This document shows, one piece after another, positions 12,020-12,510 of a stretch of 12,510 nucleotides of DNA (positions are counted from its first letter, which is position 1; each line of letters starts with the position of its first letter). Below the pieces are notes generated by a model, which saw only the letters and a program-made list of their open reading frames with translations, had not been told where the DNA came from and searched no databases. This stretch comes from an uncultured bacterium (GTDB taxonomy: Bacteria > Actinomycetota > Coriobacteriia > Coriobacteriales > Coriobacteriaceae), in the NCBI GenBank assembly GCA_905215815.1, contig CAJMRN010000055.1, positions 1 through 12,510 of the forward strand, read 5' to 3'. The translations under genes were made by a program, and so were the position numbers.

Positions 12020-12510
12020 TTGAGCCTTAAGGTTTATCGCGGGCGTACGCTTGCCCGCAGTCAGGCGCTGCAGCTGCTGTTCCAGGCCGAGGCCACGGAC
12101 AGCCCGCTCGAGCGCGTCCTCGAGGGTGATTTCCTGATCTCGAAGGGTCCCCTCGACCCCTATGCGCTGGAGCTGTGCCGCGGTGCCTACGAGCATATCG
12201 ACCGCATCGACTGCGCTCTGCGCTCCGTTGCCAAGAACTGGGATCTTATGCGCATGCCCGGTGCCGACCGCAATCTGCTGCGTATCGCCGTTTACGAGAT
12301 GCGTTTCCTCACCGACGAGGAGGTCTCGGACGCCATCGTGATCAACGAGGCCGTCGAGCTTGCCAAGGCCTATGGCACCGACCAGTCCGCGTCGTTCGTC
12401 AACGGCGTGCTGGGCAAGATCGCTCGCAGCGAGGAGCTGCCGGGCGAGGACCTGTACCAAGAGCTGCTGGCCGAAGATCGCGCTCGCGAGGAGGCACAGG
12501 CTGCCGAGGC
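12020..12510 (+). CDS. nusB: Transcription antitermination factor NusB, 3' partial
   Basis: NusB forms a complex with NusE (ribosomal protein S10) on boxA RNA and supports antitermination and folding of rRNA transcripts. 163 codons are visible and the frame runs off the window. The opening GRTLARSQALQLLFQAEA matches the NusB RNA-binding N-terminus. ADRNLLRIAVYEMRFL, then AIVINEAVELAKAYG and SFVNGVLGKIA, are the core signatures. Most NusB proteins end soon after the last motif at about 140-150 residues. Here a charged Glu/Ala/Arg-rich tail follows and continues past base 12510. The start is TTG, three bases after the preceding stop, with AAGGAG six bases upstream. It is cotranscribed with efp and the Asp23 gene. 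Confidence 0.95.
   Translation, partial: MSLKVYRGRTLARSQALQLLFQAEATDSPLERVLEGDFLISKGPLDPYALELCRGAYEHIDRIDCALRSVAKNWDLMRMPGADRNLLRIAVYEMRFLTDEEVSDAIVINEAVELAKAYGTDQSASFVNGVLGKIARSEELPGEDLYQELLAEDRAREEAQAAE

Overview
The window is high-GC bacterial chromosome and most resembles a Coriobacteriia genome such as Collinsella. That taxon is inferred from protein style and gene order, not from a search. Thirteen protein genes are supported. Twelve lie on the + strand and one small, AT-richer gene lies on the - strand. No rRNA, tRNA, CRISPR array, insertion sequence or prophage was seen. No stretch over 300 bases lacks a gene.

Region 1 (1-2556) is a tightly coupled + strand set: the end of an anti-sigma-type ATPase-fold protein, a SigB/SigF-family sigma factor, and an AI-2E-family membrane protein whose start overlaps the sigma stop. 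Region 2 (2557-2996) holds a small two-helix membrane protein on the - strand, then a + strand intrinsic terminator placed just upstream of an extended -10 promoter for alaS.

Region 3 (2997-9642) is one long probable operon: alaS, ruvX (yqgF), mltG, a YqeG-type HAD phosphatase, shikimate kinase (aroK) and an AroB-fold protein. Gaps are tiny or genes overlap. Region 4 (9643-10971) holds a 63-nt imperfect hairpin leader, an M24 Xaa-Pro peptidase and two tandem hairpins, the second a strong terminator. Region 5 (10972-12510) has a perfect TATAAT box, then efp, an Asp23/Gls24-family gene and nusB, which runs off the window.

The order alaS-yqgF-mltG-...-aroK-aroB-...-pepQ-efp-nusB matches the classical actinobacterial cluster as known in Mycobacterium, but aroE, aroC and aroQ are absent from their usual places. 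The most striking point is that the AroB-like protein is full length and undamaged as a reading frame, yet it appears to have lost the NAD glycine loop, the active-site lysine motif and all three zinc-ligand positions, while the adjacent AroK keeps every key residue. A second possible pseudoenzyme is the anti-sigma protein, which lacks the N-box asparagine and a recognisable G1 box.
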